Shown here: piece by piece, positions 15,753 to 24,744 of the stretch
Layout of the letters: every line of letters begins with the position of its first letter
Numbering within the stretch: position 1 is the first letter of the stretch
Assembly: GCA_023229505.1 (NCBI GenBank)
Contig: JALNZD010000043.1
Location: 1 to 35,120 of the forward strand
DNA from: Bacteroidales bacterium
GTDB taxonomy: Bacteria > Bacteroidota > Bacteroidia > Bacteroidales > JAGOPY01
Direction of reading: 5' to 3'
DNA: 35,120 nt
Made by a program: the position numbers and the translations under genes
The notes under the pieces: model-generated
Database searches by the model: none
Told to the model about the DNA's origin: nothing
What the model saw: only the letters and a program-made list of their open reading frames with translations

Positions 15753-16063
15753 ACTGTACCTGAAGCCTGGACAAGCGGGTAATCCCCGGCTTTGGTAACC
15801 TTTTCAATGAGCTTCCCATCCTCATAAATCAATACATTAACAGCGGAATGCGGCTTGTTTGACTGGGCCGCGATGTAGATATAATCACCATTATGTCCGA
15901 CGAAAGTGTGTTTCCACCCCTTGTGAATATGCGGCTCCTGGATGACTTTGCACTCCTGGCCACATTTAAAGGTTACATTGAAATCATCAACATCGCCTTT
16001 GACGATGTACCTGATCCGGTGTTCACCAGGCTTTGTCCTGTTAAAAAGTTGAAAAAGATTCAT
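15746..16063 (-). CDS. small MmpS-like protein
   Basis: A 105-aa protein without a signal peptide. The order of strands (YIVKGDVDDFNVTF, GWKHTFVGHNGDYIYIAAQ, VNVLIYEDGKLIEKV) and the ending with QASGTV resemble the MmpS/transport-accessory beta-sandwich domain, in which a short strand pattern ends in ASG. In Bacteroidetes these stand-alone forms are of unknown function. It converges on the TPR lipoprotein gene and overlaps its end by 7 bases. The family assignment rests on pattern only. Confidence 0.55.
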   Translation of the reverse strand: MNLFQLFNRTKPGEHRIRYIVKGDVDDFNVTFKCGQECKVIQEPHIHKGWKHTFVGHNGDYIYIAAQSNKPHSAVNVLIYEDGKLIEKVTKAGDYPLVQASGTVH

Positions 16064-16102
16064 ATTTTTACCTCCTATAATTTCAAACTCTAAATATACG
16101 AA

Positions 16103-16612
16103 ATGGAAACACTGAAAGCAATACTTACACGAAGAAGTATCAGAAAATATTCAGAAAAAAATATTCCGGAAGAGTACTATGAGATCCTGTTGAGGGCTGC
16201 CATGCATGCTCCATCGGCCCGGAACCGGCAGCCCTGGCATTTTATCATCATCAGCGACCGCAAAATCTTAAATAAGTTAGCAGCAGTAAATCCATCCTGG
16301 AAAATGCTGGAGGAAGCAGCCAACGCCATCGTTGTCTGCGGGGACCTGGAGCTGGAGGATGCGGAAAGTTACATCATCCAGGACTGTTCTGCCGCGACGC
16401 AAAATATTCTCTTAGCCGCTCATGAATTAGGACTTGGCACTGTATGGCTTGGTGTGCATCCCCGTGAAGACCGCCTTAAGCCATTGATTAAAATCCTGCA
16501 AATACCCGGTCATATTTTGCCAGTCTCCATGGTTTCTATCGGCAAACCCGATGAATACAGTGAACAACCCGATCGTTACAATATTGAAAGGATCCACCAG
16601 GACAAATGGTGA
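16103..16612 (+). CDS. nitroreductase family protein (FMN-dependent)
   Basis: A 169-aa member of the nitroreductase superfamily, homodimeric FMN enzymes that reduce nitro groups, quinones or other electrophiles with NAD(P)H. FMN-phosphate contacts are seen in RRSIRKY (10-16) and in APSARNRQPWHF (about 35-46); the GLGTVWLG strand near 115-122 is the second typical flavin-contact region. The length fits the short subfamily. The start ATG lies 39 bases from the divergent MmpS-like gene. The physiological substrate cannot be told. Confidence 0.88.
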   Translation: METLKAILTRRSIRKYSEKNIPEEYYEILLRAAMHAPSARNRQPWHFIIISDRKILNKLAAVNPSWKMLEEAANAIVVCGDLELEDAESYIIQDCSAATQNILLAAHELGLGTVWLGVHPREDRLKPLIKILQIPGHILPVSMVSIGKPDEYSEQPDRYNIERIHQDKW

Positions 16613-16623
16613 ATCCTTTTCTT

Positions 16624-16631
16624 TAATTTCG
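16624..16631 (+). promoter_or_regulatory. candidate -7 element for the 915-aa T9SS gene
   Basis: TAATTTCG matches TAnnTTTG at 7 of 8 positions, 39 bases upstream of the ATG at 16671. Confidence 0.35.
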
Positions 16632-16670
16632 TAGCATTTAATAAACCAAAAGATTAATAACGTCCATTTT

Positions 16671-19418
16671 ATGAAGACAAGACTATTTCCTGCCATCGTT
16701 GCTGCCATAACTCTCTTTTCACTGATCACCAGCTTCATTCTGCTCAGGAACAATCAAAATGAACGGGAAAAATTTGAAGCTTTCCTGCTCGAAAATTTCC
16801 GGAAAGTCGATGTGCCCATATCAAAGGAAGAGAATAAATCACTGGATGAACCCCAGATGAATGCTTTCCAGGATTTTTTGCAGACTGTTGACCCGAAGGA
16901 GCACAGGGTACCGGTAGAACGGCTGCACCAGGCATACCGCGACCTCAGGGAACCACAGGGTAATTCCGGGCTCAAAGCCGGCAATCCCCTGCAGTGGAAC
17001 ATCGTCCCATCTAACATGGGCGGCCGGACAAGGGTTGTCATGTATGATCCCAATACCTCAACTGGTAATAAAGTCTGGGCCGGCGCCGTCACCGGCGGGC
17101 TCTGGTATAACAACAATATCACCAGCCCGATCTCATCCTGGATACCTGTTAATGACTTCTGGCCTTCACTGGCTATCAGCAGCATCACCTTCGATCCGAA
17201 CAACACACAAACATTTTACGTGGGCACCGGGGAAGCTTTTACCGCACGCGTTATTTACCGTGAATCATCCGGTATCGGGGAAGGGATCTTTAAATCCACC
17301 GATGGCGGACAAAGCTGGCAACAGCTTCAATCAACCCTAAACTGGAAGTTCGTCACAGATATCGAGGTTCGCGATGAAAACGGGACCAGTGTGATTTATG
17401 CAGGCGTTGCTTCCGGCGAATATCACGGGACCCAGCAGAGTGAACCCACCGATGGCCTTTACCGCTCTACAAACGGTGGAGCGAACTGGACACAGGTAAT
17501 GCCTAATATCAGCGGCACCAATAATCCTTATGCAGTGGCTGACATTGAGATCACGGCAAACAACCGGATCATGGTCGGCTCCATGGCCAACCTAAATGGA
17601 GAAGGCGGCGCTACGATACTTTACTCCGACCAGGGTATCATCGGAACCTGGACCATCTTCGACGATTATTTAGCCATCATTGAGGCTAACCCTTATTTAT
17701 ATATTCCCAATCGAGTAATGATTGGTTGCGCACCTTCCGATCCTGACATTGCCTATGCCCTATTGGATGCCGGTTATGTAAACAGTGACAATGGTTTTAT
17801 TTATACACAGGGACTGTATATCTTAAGGACGGACAACGCCTGCTCGACCTGGACGGCGAAATCAATCCCGACCGGAGGCGATTATTATTGGGCTACCATC
17901 GGCTGGCACGCACTGACGCTTGGCGTCGACCCGAACAATGCCGATGCCCTTTACATCGGAGGATTGGATGTATATAAATCGACCGATGGCGGGAATAACT
18001 GGACTCAGGTATCTGACTGGCGGGGAATGTATTATGGCGGCGGTGACACTTACGTCCATGCTGATATCCATGATATCGATTACAAGCCGGGATCTTCCGA
18101 CGAACTATTGGTCACTACCGATGGCGGCGTTTTCTATACCGCTGAAGCTGAACTTATAGCACCTGCTTTCCAGGAGAAAAACCTCGGGTATGGTACCCTG
18201 CAGTTTTATTCATGCGCCATCCACTCCACGGCCGGATCGCAAAAATATGTCGGCGGGCTGCAGGATAACGGGACCCTTTATCACACCGGAACTCCTTTGA
18301 CCATCTTCGATATGATCGATGGCGGTGATGGCGCTTACTGCTTCATTGACCAGAACCAGCCACAGTATATGATCACTTCGGTTTACTATAATCAATACAC
18401 GCTCTTTAATAACGGTAATTATTATGAATCCATGAGCGACTGGTCGAGTGGGACATTTATAAGCGCGGCCGATTATGACTACAACAGCAATGTCCTTTAT
18501 GCCAATGCCTGCTCTTTCGGCGGAAGCCAGGCCAACCAGCTCCTCCGCATTTCAGGTATTCCGAATAACATCTCAGGCACCTTCATCAACCTTAATACAG
18601 GTTTAAATGTATATTACTCTGCGGTGGAATACAGCCCTCATTCCCCTTTAAATACTGCAACCATTTATGCCGGTTCTCTTTCCGGCAGATTATTCAGGGT
18701 GACAAATGCACAAGCCATCCCACAGGTCACTGAAATTACCGGAAATGATTTCCCGGAAGGAGCTATATCAAGCATTGCGATTGGCGGGTCTGACGATACT
18801 CTGTTGGTCACATTCTCTAATTACGGGATTTCATCGGTTTGGCAAACCTATGATGGAGGCGGCAACTGGGAGGAAAAAGAGACCAACCTTCCTGATATAC
18901 CTATCCGCTGGGCTCTTTATCACCCAAACAGCACACGACATGCTATGATGGCCACGGAGCTGGGCATCTGGACCACCTCCAACCTGGATGAAGCCGGTAC
19001 GGTCTGGGCACAGGATATCGAAGGGTTCGCCAATGTGAGGGTTGACATGCTTCAGATGAGGCTGTCGGATTATACGGTGATCACGGCTACCCATGGCAGA
19101 GGACTGGCTACGGCAGTCTGGGATATACAGACGGGGACCGGCGAGCCGGAAGCATCGCTGGATGTAAGTATTTATCCCAACCCAACCTCCGGACAGTTCA
19201 AAGTTCAAAGCTCAAAGGGCAAAGTTGAAGTTATTAAAGTTGAGATAGTTGATTTGAATGGAAAGGTGGTTTCGGTTTTGTTTGAAGGACGATGGGGCTC
19301 GGAGATGATGGAATTTGATGTGAGCTATTTGCCGGCTGGGGTATATTTCTGCAGGATCCAATCAGGCAATCAAACAGTTACAAGAAAAATATTATTAATC
19401 CGTGTGCCATTAACATAG
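16671..19418 (+). CDS. large Asp-box propeller T9SS cargo protein
   Basis: A 915-aa secreted protein. An N-terminal membrane/signal segment (LFPAIVAAITLFSLITSFILL) is followed by a charged ~80-residue region and then a long propeller-like body with Asp-boxes STDGGQSW, STNGGANW, STDGGNNW, TTDGGVFY and TYDGGGNW, as in sortilin/VPS10-like and exo-glucanase-like proteins (two tandem seven-bladed propellers are plausible). The C-terminus (SIYPNPTSGQF ... LPAGVYFCRIQSGNQTVTRKIL) is a T9SS type A sorting domain. Within this domain residues FKVQSSKGKVEV are encoded by a copy of the heptamer repeat found between genes elsewhere (19194-19232). No catalytic residues are assigned. Confidence 0.85.
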   Translation: MKTRLFPAIVAAITLFSLITSFILLRNNQNEREKFEAFLLENFRKVDVPISKEENKSLDEPQMNAFQDFLQTVDPKEHRVPVERLHQAYRDLREPQGNSGLKAGNPLQWNIVPSNMGGRTRVVMYDPNTSTGNKVWAGAVTGGLWYNNNITSPISSWIPVNDFWPSLAISSITFDPNNTQTFYVGTGEAFTARVIYRESSGIGEGIFKSTDGGQSWQQLQSTLNWKFVTDIEVRDENGTSVIYAGVASGEYHGTQQSEPTDGLYRSTNGGANWTQVMPNISGTNNPYAVADIEITANNRIMVGSMANLNGEGGATILYSDQGIIGTWTIFDDYLAIIEANPYLYIPNRVMIGCAPSDPDIAYALLDAGYVNSDNGFIYTQGLYILRTDNACSTWTAKSIPTGGDYYWATIGWHALTLGVDPNNADALYIGGLDVYKSTDGGNNWTQVSDWRGMYYGGGDTYVHADIHDIDYKPGSSDELLVTTDGGVFYTAEAELIAPAFQEKNLGYGTLQFYSCAIHSTAGSQKYVGGLQDNGTLYHTGTPLTIFDMIDGGDGAYCFIDQNQPQYMITSVYYNQYTLFNNGNYYESMSDWSSGTFISAADYDYNSNVLYANACSFGGSQANQLLRISGIPNNISGTFINLNTGLNVYYSAVEYSPHSPLNTATIYAGSLSGRLFRVTNAQAIPQVTEITGNDFPEGAISSIAIGGSDDTLLVTFSNYGISSVWQTYDGGGNWEEKETNLPDIPIRWALYHPNSTRHAMMATELGIWTTSNLDEAGTVWAQDIEGFANVRVDMLQMRLSDYTVITATHGRGLATAVWDIQTGTGEPEASLDVSIYPNPTSGQFKVQSSKGKVEVIKVEIVDLNGKVVSVLFEGRWGSEMMEFDVSYLPAGVYFCRIQSGNQTVTRKILLIRVPLT
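19194..19232 (+). repeat. TTCAAAG-type repeat read in frame within a T9SS sorting domain
   Basis: TTCAAAG, TTCAAAG, CTCAAAG and GGCAAAG followed by TTGAAGTT match the left arm of the intergenic element at 10507-10600, including the AAAGTTGAAGTT block. Here it is translated as part of the sorting domain. Confidence 0.75.
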
Positions 19419-19445
19419 CCAGCTATAAAAAAACATCCCCTCATT

Positions 19446-19586
19446 TCAATGTTTTGATTCTTTTTCAATCATTTGGTCATCTAAAAAATCGGCCTCACTC
19501 TTTCCTTCACAAAATGTTAGGATCAAATCAACAGCGTCCGAAATATGGTGCAGTCTTTCAATATCGGATAATCCATATTTATCCAT
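19446..19586 (-). pseudogene. truncated HEPN (HepT/DUF86-like) protein
   Basis: From the Met at 19586 the frame gives 46 residues, including IERLHHISDAVDLILTF and FLDDQMIE, which fit the first helix of DUF86/HepT-type HEPN toxins (RNase-like partners of MNT nucleotidyltransferases). The family is normally about 110-140 residues and has its R-x4-6-H catalytic motif in the missing C-terminal part. Its ATG overlaps the end of the nucleotidyltransferase gene by 8 bases, a typical toxin-antitoxin arrangement. The product cannot be an active RNase. Confidence 0.65.
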
Positions 19587-20115
19587 ATATCTGTACTTTA
19601 TCCCGGTTAATGGATTCAATCGCGAATGATTTGACATAGCCTTCTTCAACCACGTCAATGTTTCGATTTAAAAGATTTTCCAGGCCATGCTTTATGTCTG
19701 CGTAATCGAGAAGAGTGCCTGCAGCCTTTTCAGAATAAGATACCATCAGATCAATATCGCTGTCCTGCCTGTCCTCCCCCCGGGCAAAAGAACCAAATAT
19801 CCAGGCTTTCGAGATCCTCCCGTCTTCTTTAAAAAAATTACAAATCACTTTAATAATGGTGCCATGGTCACTTTTTTCTTTTCTGCGGTAAAATACCTTT
19901 TCTTCAGCAACCTGTAATGCTTTCATGGCGATCTCTTCATCTTTGAGCTGATAAGCAAGATTATCGGATAGCCATGCCAAAAGCAATCCGTTCTTGTCCG
20001 TATTAAAAAATGTTGTTGTTTTAACGACTATATCCCTCGAAGCCTTCCGATGTCCGCGTTCAATTTTACTCAGGATTGCCTGGTCTATGTCAAGGAAGGC
20101 GGCAACCGTTCGCAA
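19579..20115 (-). CDS. HTH-MNT nucleotidyltransferase (MntA-like antitoxin), 5'-truncated
   Basis: A 178-residue frame with an N-terminal XRE-type helix-turn-helix (RTVAAFLDIDQAILSKIERG) and a C-terminal minimal nucleotidyltransferase domain with GSFARG (108-113) and DSDIDL (118-123), the metal and nucleotide binding motif. MntA proteins AMPylate or otherwise silence the HEPN partner. The frame begins at TTG (20115), and in front of it are LPL-like residues and then an in-frame TAA, so the first helix of the HTH domain (roughly 15-20 residues) is lost. A rearrangement point lies near 20125. The domain itself looks intact; whether it is translated is unclear. Confidence 0.75.
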   Translation of the reverse strand: MRTVAAFLDIDQAILSKIERGHRKASRDIVVKTTTFFNTDKNGLLLAWLSDNLAYQLKDEEIAMKALQVAEEKVFYRRKEKSDHGTIIKVICNFFKEDGRISKAWIFGSFARGEDRQDSDIDLMVSYSEKAAGTLLDYADIKHGLENLLNRNIDVVEEGYVKSFAIESINRDKVQIYG

Positions 20116-20150
20116 CGGCAGTTTTTAGAAAGAGTTTTTCATTAATATCC

Positions 20151-20180
20151 GGAATTTGATGTCAGTTATTTGCCGGCGGG
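20151..20180 (+). pseudogene. relic of a T9SS sorting domain
   Basis: This 30-base stretch encodes EFDVSYLPAG and differs at only three positions from the corresponding part of the sorting-domain coding sequence of the neighbouring 915-aa protein (19310-19339). No open gene surrounds it. It marks a duplication or rearrangement beside the truncated HTH-MNT gene. Confidence 0.7.
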
Positions 20181-20200
20181 GATGCAATGCTGCAAATGCA

Positions 20201-20228
20201 AATTGCCAGGTTGCGACACCTGGCAATT
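20201..20228 (-). terminator. hairpin after the cytochrome gene
   Basis: AATTGCCAGGT (20201-20211) and ACCTGGCAATT (20218-20228) form a perfect 11-base stem with a 6-base loop, 35 bases downstream of the cytochrome stop codon on the minus strand. The following T-run is weak (TTTGC), but the stem is strong and stands between two transcription units. Confidence 0.6.
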
Positions 20229-20263
20229 ATTTATAACTATTAAAGTAGAATTAATTCTTCCTG

Positions 20264-20791
20264 TTAAACCTTTGGTTTCGGATGAGCAATCTTTGCTTTC
20301 GCGGCTTCATAATCAAAAGGCTTGTGAAATGGGTTCTTATCATTGTGGCATTTCAGGCACACTTCTTTCTTGGGAAGAATCATTCCTTTCGCCAGAGCCT
20401 GTTTCTGATCCTTCATAATGGTCATGGTTTTGTAAGCACTTCCAGGGCCATGGCAGGATTCACACGACACCCCTTCTGCAACGGTTATGGTTTCAACCAT
20501 GTCTGCACTGACTGATGCTGCTGTGGAATGGCACTTCAGGCAGCCCGGATCGGTGACAGGATCTTTAATGCCATTTTTCTTGGCATATTCCAATGACTTC
20601 GCATTGCTCAAAGTGGCAATTGATTTAGAATGCAAAGATTCTGACCAGATCTTGTACTGGAATCCGCTTTTTTCGGTGTTGTGGCACATTTTGCATTTTG
20701 CAGCTCCTATGTAAGCATAGTCCTGAGCTGATAGTATATTCGCGGCCAGAAAAAACAAACAGCTTATAAATAATGCACTTTTGGTTAACAT
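20264..20791 (-). CDS. tetraheme cytochrome c (c554-type)
   Basis: A secreted ~175-aa multiheme cytochrome with four CXXCH heme-attachment motifs: CKMCH, CLKCH, CESCH (followed by GPG) and CLKCH. The CESCHGPGS pattern and the spacing fit the cytochrome c554/c-prime family of periplasmic electron carriers used in anaerobic respiration or nitrogen and sulfur redox chemistry. The start at 20791 gives a clean signal peptide (LTKSALFISCLFFLAANILSAQ) and has AAGGAA 7 bases upstream; a longer frame starts at 20830. No partner oxidoreductase is adjacent, so its redox partners are unknown. Confidence 0.88.
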   Translation of the reverse strand: MLTKSALFISCLFFLAANILSAQDYAYIGAAKCKMCHNTEKSGFQYKIWSESLHSKSIATLSNAKSLEYAKKNGIKDPVTDPGCLKCHSTAASVSADMVETITVAEGVSCESCHGPGSAYKTMTIMKDQKQALAKGMILPKKEVCLKCHNDKNPFHKPFDYEAAKAKIAHPKPKV

Positions 20792-21028
20792 GGAAAAGTT
20801 CCTTTTTGTTTTAAATAATTTGAAATTCATATTTCTACTTTTTTCTTTAATTATGTAATATTTTGATCTCGCTAAATTATCAAAAAATATTCATATGATG
20901 CTAAATGATTCAAAATATTTTCAAATGTTTTGCAAAAATCGGGCCAGAGCATTCAATAGAAACTATGTGTAACGTGGTGTGTCATTTTTTTCAAGGAATT
21001 TTCATAGTTTTATGCAAAATTTCAGATT

Positions 21029-23824
21029 ATGAGAAGAACAGCATTACTTTTACTGCTTTCCGTGATGATGATGTCCGGTTCCAGCCCAGAGGAAAAACAA
21101 TTGAAAATAGATTACGAAATATATACCCTGGCCAACGGCCTGGATGTCATTCTCCACATCGACCGGTCAGACCCGATCGTCGCGCTTGCCGTCCAGTACC
21201 ACGTGGGCTCCAACCGCGAAGTGAAAGGCCGTACGGGCTTTGCTCACCTCTTTGAGCATATGATGTTCCAGCGCTCGGAGAATGTCCCCGAAGACCAGTT
21301 CTTCAAGCTGATCCAGGATGCGGGCGGCACCCTCAATGGCGGCACCTCCAGCGATGCTACGACCTATTTTGAAATCGTCCCGAAAAATGCCCTGGAGAAA
21401 ATTATCTGGATGGAATCCGACCGGATGGGATTTATGATTAATACGGTGACTAAAAAATCTTTTGCCGTACAGCAAAATGTCGTTCAGAACGAGAGAAGAC
21501 AATCTTATGATAACCGACCCTATGGGTTCACCCAGGAAGTGATCGCCAAAAACCTGTATCCCGACGGGCATCCTTATAGCTGGACCGTTATAGGGGAAAT
21601 GGCAGACCTCTTCAACGCGCAGGTGGAAGATGTTAAAGCATTCCATAACAAATTCTACCTGCCTAACAACGCTACCCTGGTGCTTGCCGGCGATTTCGAC
21701 GTTGCGGAGGCAAAAAAACTGATTGAAAAGTACTTTGGCGAAATTCCCAGTGGAAATGCTGTCACCGATCCGGCACCGGTTCCGTTCTCACTTGAAAGAA
21801 CCAAAAAGCTTTATCATGAAGATAACTTTGCCAAAGCTCCCCAGTTCCGGATGATGTGGCCAACAGCCGAGGAATACAGCGATGATTCATACCCGCTCTC
21901 TTACCTCGGCCAGCTCCTGTCGCAGGGAAAAAAGGCTCCTTTATACAAAGTCCTGGAAAAAGAAGGAAAACTAACCACCAGTCAAAATGCTTATAACAAC
22001 AGCCAGGAAATTACCGGCAGTTTCGGCATTGTGGTCACGGCTAATGACGGAGTAAGCCTTAAAGATGTGGAAGAAGGGATCTTCGAAGCCTTCAGAATGT
22101 TTGAAAAAGACGGATTTACAGAAGAAGATGTCGAACGGATCAAAGCCAGCCAGGAGACGAATTTTTATAACGGTATCAGCAGCATCCTCGGGAAATCCTT
22201 TCAACTGGCTTCCTATAACGAATATGCAGGAGATCCGTCGTATTACAAAACTGATATCGAAAAACTGAAAGCAGTGACCAGGGAGGATATTCTCCGGGTA
22301 TACGAAAAATATATCAAAGACAAGCCTTATTTAGCCACCAGCTTTGTACCAAAAGGCCAGCTGCAGCTCATCGCTGAAGGTTCTGTGGATGCCGGTGTCA
22401 AAGAAGAAGATATTACAAACGCAACCCAGGTATCCATTGAAGAGATGAAAGAAGAAGTCATCGGACAGACACCTTCTTCTTTCGACCGCAACGTTATCCC
22501 TGTCGACGGGCCTGACCCGATGCTGAACTTGCCTGTTGTGTGGGAAAGAAAGCTGGATAATGGTATGCGGGTACTCGGGGTCGAAAATAATGAATTACCA
22601 CTGGTCCAGTTCAATATCGTGCTGAAAGGCGGGCATTACCTGGATGAGCTGGATAAAGCCGGCACGGCTTACCTTGTTGCGGAATTGATGATGGAAGGCA
22701 CAAAAAATAAAACCCCGCAGGAGTTGGAAGAAGAGATCGAAAAGCTGGGCGCCTATATTTCAATTAACGCTTCCACTTTCGATATCACCATCAGCGTAAA
22801 CACACTTGAAAGGACATATGATAAAGCTCTTGCTCTGGTAGAAGAGATCCTGCTGGAGCCCCGATGGGATGCCGAAGAATTTGAAATGTCCAAATCGAGG
22901 CTGCAAAACCGTCTGATCCGCTCTAAGGCCGATCCTAACACCCTGACCCGAGACGCGTTCATGAAGCTGGTTTACGGCCCGGAACATATTTTTTCAATCG
23001 ACCGTCAGGGCACAGAAATTACTGTTGCCGGCATCACGATGGATGACCTGAAGGCTTATTACCAGGCCAATTTCTCCCCTGCAGCGGCCAGTTTCCATAT
23101 TGCCGGTGACATCACGGAAGATAAAGTCCTTGCTTCATTGAAAAGCCTTGGTAAAAAATGGACCGGAAAGGAGGTTATTTATCCGGAATATTCCTTCCCT
23201 GTTCCACCTGCTGAATCGAAGATCTATTTCATTGATATCCCCGGCGCCAAGCAATCGGTTATTAATATTGGCGGACCGGGCCTTTCACGCAACGATGAAG
23301 ATTATTACGCTGCCATTGTTATGAACCAGAAACTTGGCGGCTCTTTCAACAGTAACGTCAACCTGGTCCTGCGGGAGGAGAAAGGCTTTACTTACGGCGC
23401 ACGGACAAGCTTCTCAGGTTCTTACATTCCCGGCACTTTTATTGCTTCTTCCAGTGTAAGATCCTCAGCCACCTTCGAATCACTAGAAATCTTCAAACAA
23501 CTCATGGAAGATTACCGGAAGGGCATCCCCATGGAAGATCTGACCTTCACAAAAAATTCCCTGAATAAATCCAAAGCCAGGGAGTTCGAGACTCTTGGCG
23601 CCAAGATCAGGATGCTTCAGGATATCAGCATGTATAACCTGCCGGTAGATTATGTCAGAGAACAGGAAAAAATCGTCAGTGACATGACACTGGAACAGCA
23701 TAAAGCCCTGGCAGAAAAGTACATCGATCCTTCAAGAATGTACTACGTGATTGCCGGTGATGCCGCCACACAAATGGAACCACTTGAAAAGATCGGATTT
23801 GGGAAGGCAGAAGCGGTGAAATGA
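21029..23824 (+). CDS. M16 family zinc metallopeptidase, two-domain
   Basis: A 931-aa secreted M16 (pitrilysin/insulinase) peptidase with a signal peptide (MRRTALLLLLSVMMMSGSS). The N-terminal half has the inverted zinc motif HLFEH (H73, E76, H77) and the third ligand E155 in NVVQNERRQSYDNRPYG, so it is catalytically complete. The C-terminal half, from about residue 510, repeats the fold without the HxxEH motif and carries FTYGARTSFSG, the R/Y substrate-binding part; this is the usual active-plus-inactive pair fused in one chain. It likely degrades peptides in the periplasm. Upstream on the plus strand TAGTTTTA (21005-21012) is a weak -7 candidate. Confidence 0.93.
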   Translation: MRRTALLLLLSVMMMSGSSPEEKQLKIDYEIYTLANGLDVILHIDRSDPIVALAVQYHVGSNREVKGRTGFAHLFEHMMFQRSENVPEDQFFKLIQDAGGTLNGGTSSDATTYFEIVPKNALEKIIWMESDRMGFMINTVTKKSFAVQQNVVQNERRQSYDNRPYGFTQEVIAKNLYPDGHPYSWTVIGEMADLFNAQVEDVKAFHNKFYLPNNATLVLAGDFDVAEAKKLIEKYFGEIPSGNAVTDPAPVPFSLERTKKLYHEDNFAKAPQFRMMWPTAEEYSDDSYPLSYLGQLLSQGKKAPLYKVLEKEGKLTTSQNAYNNSQEITGSFGIVVTANDGVSLKDVEEGIFEAFRMFEKDGFTEEDVERIKASQETNFYNGISSILGKSFQLASYNEYAGDPSYYKTDIEKLKAVTREDILRVYEKYIKDKPYLATSFVPKGQLQLIAEGSVDAGVKEEDITNATQVSIEEMKEEVIGQTPSSFDRNVIPVDGPDPMLNLPVVWERKLDNGMRVLGVENNELPLVQFNIVLKGGHYLDELDKAGTAYLVAELMMEGTKNKTPQELEEEIEKLGAYISINASTFDITISVNTLERTYDKALALVEEILLEPRWDAEEFEMSKSRLQNRLIRSKADPNTLTRDAFMKLVYGPEHIFSIDRQGTEITVAGITMDDLKAYYQANFSPAAASFHIAGDITEDKVLASLKSLGKKWTGKEVIYPEYSFPVPPAESKIYFIDIPGAKQSVINIGGPGLSRNDEDYYAAIVMNQKLGGSFNSNVNLVLREEKGFTYGARTSFSGSYIPGTFIASSSVRSSATFESLEIFKQLMEDYRKGIPMEDLTFTKNSLNKSKAREFETLGAKIRMLQDISMYNLPVDYVREQEKIVSDMTLEQHKALAEKYIDPSRMYYVIAGDAATQMEPLEKIGFGKAEAVK

Positions 23825-23897
23825 TTGTGCGATTGGTCGATTGGACGAAAGTAATCTTCCTGCCCGGATCGTTTTACTTACCACTAACGATACCGGA

Positions 23898-24647
23898 TCA
23901 TTTCACCGCCACATGCAAAGCCGAAATACCGCCAGTGAGGCGTTTGAAAGTCACTTCAGAGAAGCCATAACTTTTCAGCAGGTCACAGATCTCTTCCGGT
24001 TCATAGTAATTGATCACGGAATAACTCAGGTATTTGTAAGCTCCCTTGTTGCCTGAGACAAGGCTTCCAACCGGATAAACGATAAAACGGGTATAAAAGC
24101 GGAATAATGTCCTTAACCAGGGCCACTGCGGCTGGCTGCTCTCAATGATGACAAACTTTCCGCCCGGTTTCAGCACCCGGTGTATTTCGGCCAGGAATTT
24201 CGGTGTGTCTTGATTTTTAAAGGTCAGGTTGCGGAAAGCAAACGTGATGCCTATAGCATCGAAATAACCGTCGGTAAAAGGCATGGCTGCCGCGTCACCC
24301 TGGAGGAAAGTGATATTATGCCGCCTGGTTTTTGCGGCTTTACGCTTTGCGATATCCAGCATGGGTTTACTGTAATCGTATCCGGTGATCTCCGGCTTTC
24401 TATTGCTCATTTTAGCGATCCTGATGGCCAGGTCGCCTGTACCGGTACAAAGGTCCATGATCTTTTCAGGATGGTCAGCCAGGCATTCCCTGGCTGCCTT
24501 GGCTCTCCAGCTCTCATCCAGCCTCAGTGTAAACAAACGGTTGACCAGGTCATAACTCGGCGGAACAGCAGTGAAAATCTTGTAGAGCGGGCGGCTTTCT
24601 TTTTGCTGATCCTGCTTTGAGACAATATGTGGAGATTTATTTTTCAT
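23898..24647 (-). CDS. menG: demethylmenaquinone/ubiquinone C-methyltransferase (MenG/UbiE)
   Basis: A 249-aa SAM-dependent methyltransferase that makes the last step of menaquinone synthesis. SAM motif I is DLCTGTGDLA (65-74), and the family signatures YDLVNRLFTLRLDESWR and GITFAFRNL are present. Bacteroidetes use menaquinone, so MenG is the likely role. The frame is open for 35 more codons upstream to 24752, but that part is encoded by the TTCAAAG-type repeat and has no family resemblance, so MKNKSPHIV at 24647 is chosen. The gene follows the decarboxylase on the same strand. Confidence 0.93.
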   Translation of the reverse strand: MKNKSPHIVSKQDQQKESRPLYKIFTAVPPSYDLVNRLFTLRLDESWRAKAARECLADHPEKIMDLCTGTGDLAIRIAKMSNRKPEITGYDYSKPMLDIAKRKAAKTRRHNITFLQGDAAAMPFTDGYFDAIGITFAFRNLTFKNQDTPKFLAEIHRVLKPGGKFVIIESSQPQWPWLRTLFRFYTRFIVYPVGSLVSGNKGAYKYLSYSVINYYEPEEICDLLKSYGFSEVTFKRLTGGISALHVAVK

Positions 24648-24660
24648 GCTGCTGCAAAAG

Positions 24661-24744
24661 TAAAGTTCAAAGAACAAAGTGGTGGATAATAATTTTGAAT
24701 TTTGTAACTTCAACTCTGCACTTTGAATTTTGAACTTTGAACTA
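24661..24744 (-). repeat. inverted-repeat element of the TAGTTCAAAG family
   Basis: On the minus strand it runs from TAGTTCAAAGTTCAAA through GTTGAAGTT to ACTTTGTTCTTTGAACTTTA, with imperfectly complementary ends, and shares the order and inner blocks (GTTGAAGTT, ACCACTTTG) with 10507-10600. It covers the end of the decarboxylase frame and the space to menG. Confidence 0.75.

Noticed and set aside
20905..21255. Plus-strand 116-codon frame over the start of the M16 gene
   Set aside because: Its second half is an out-of-frame reading of the M16 peptidase (Arg/Pro-rich), and the first half has no recognisable features.
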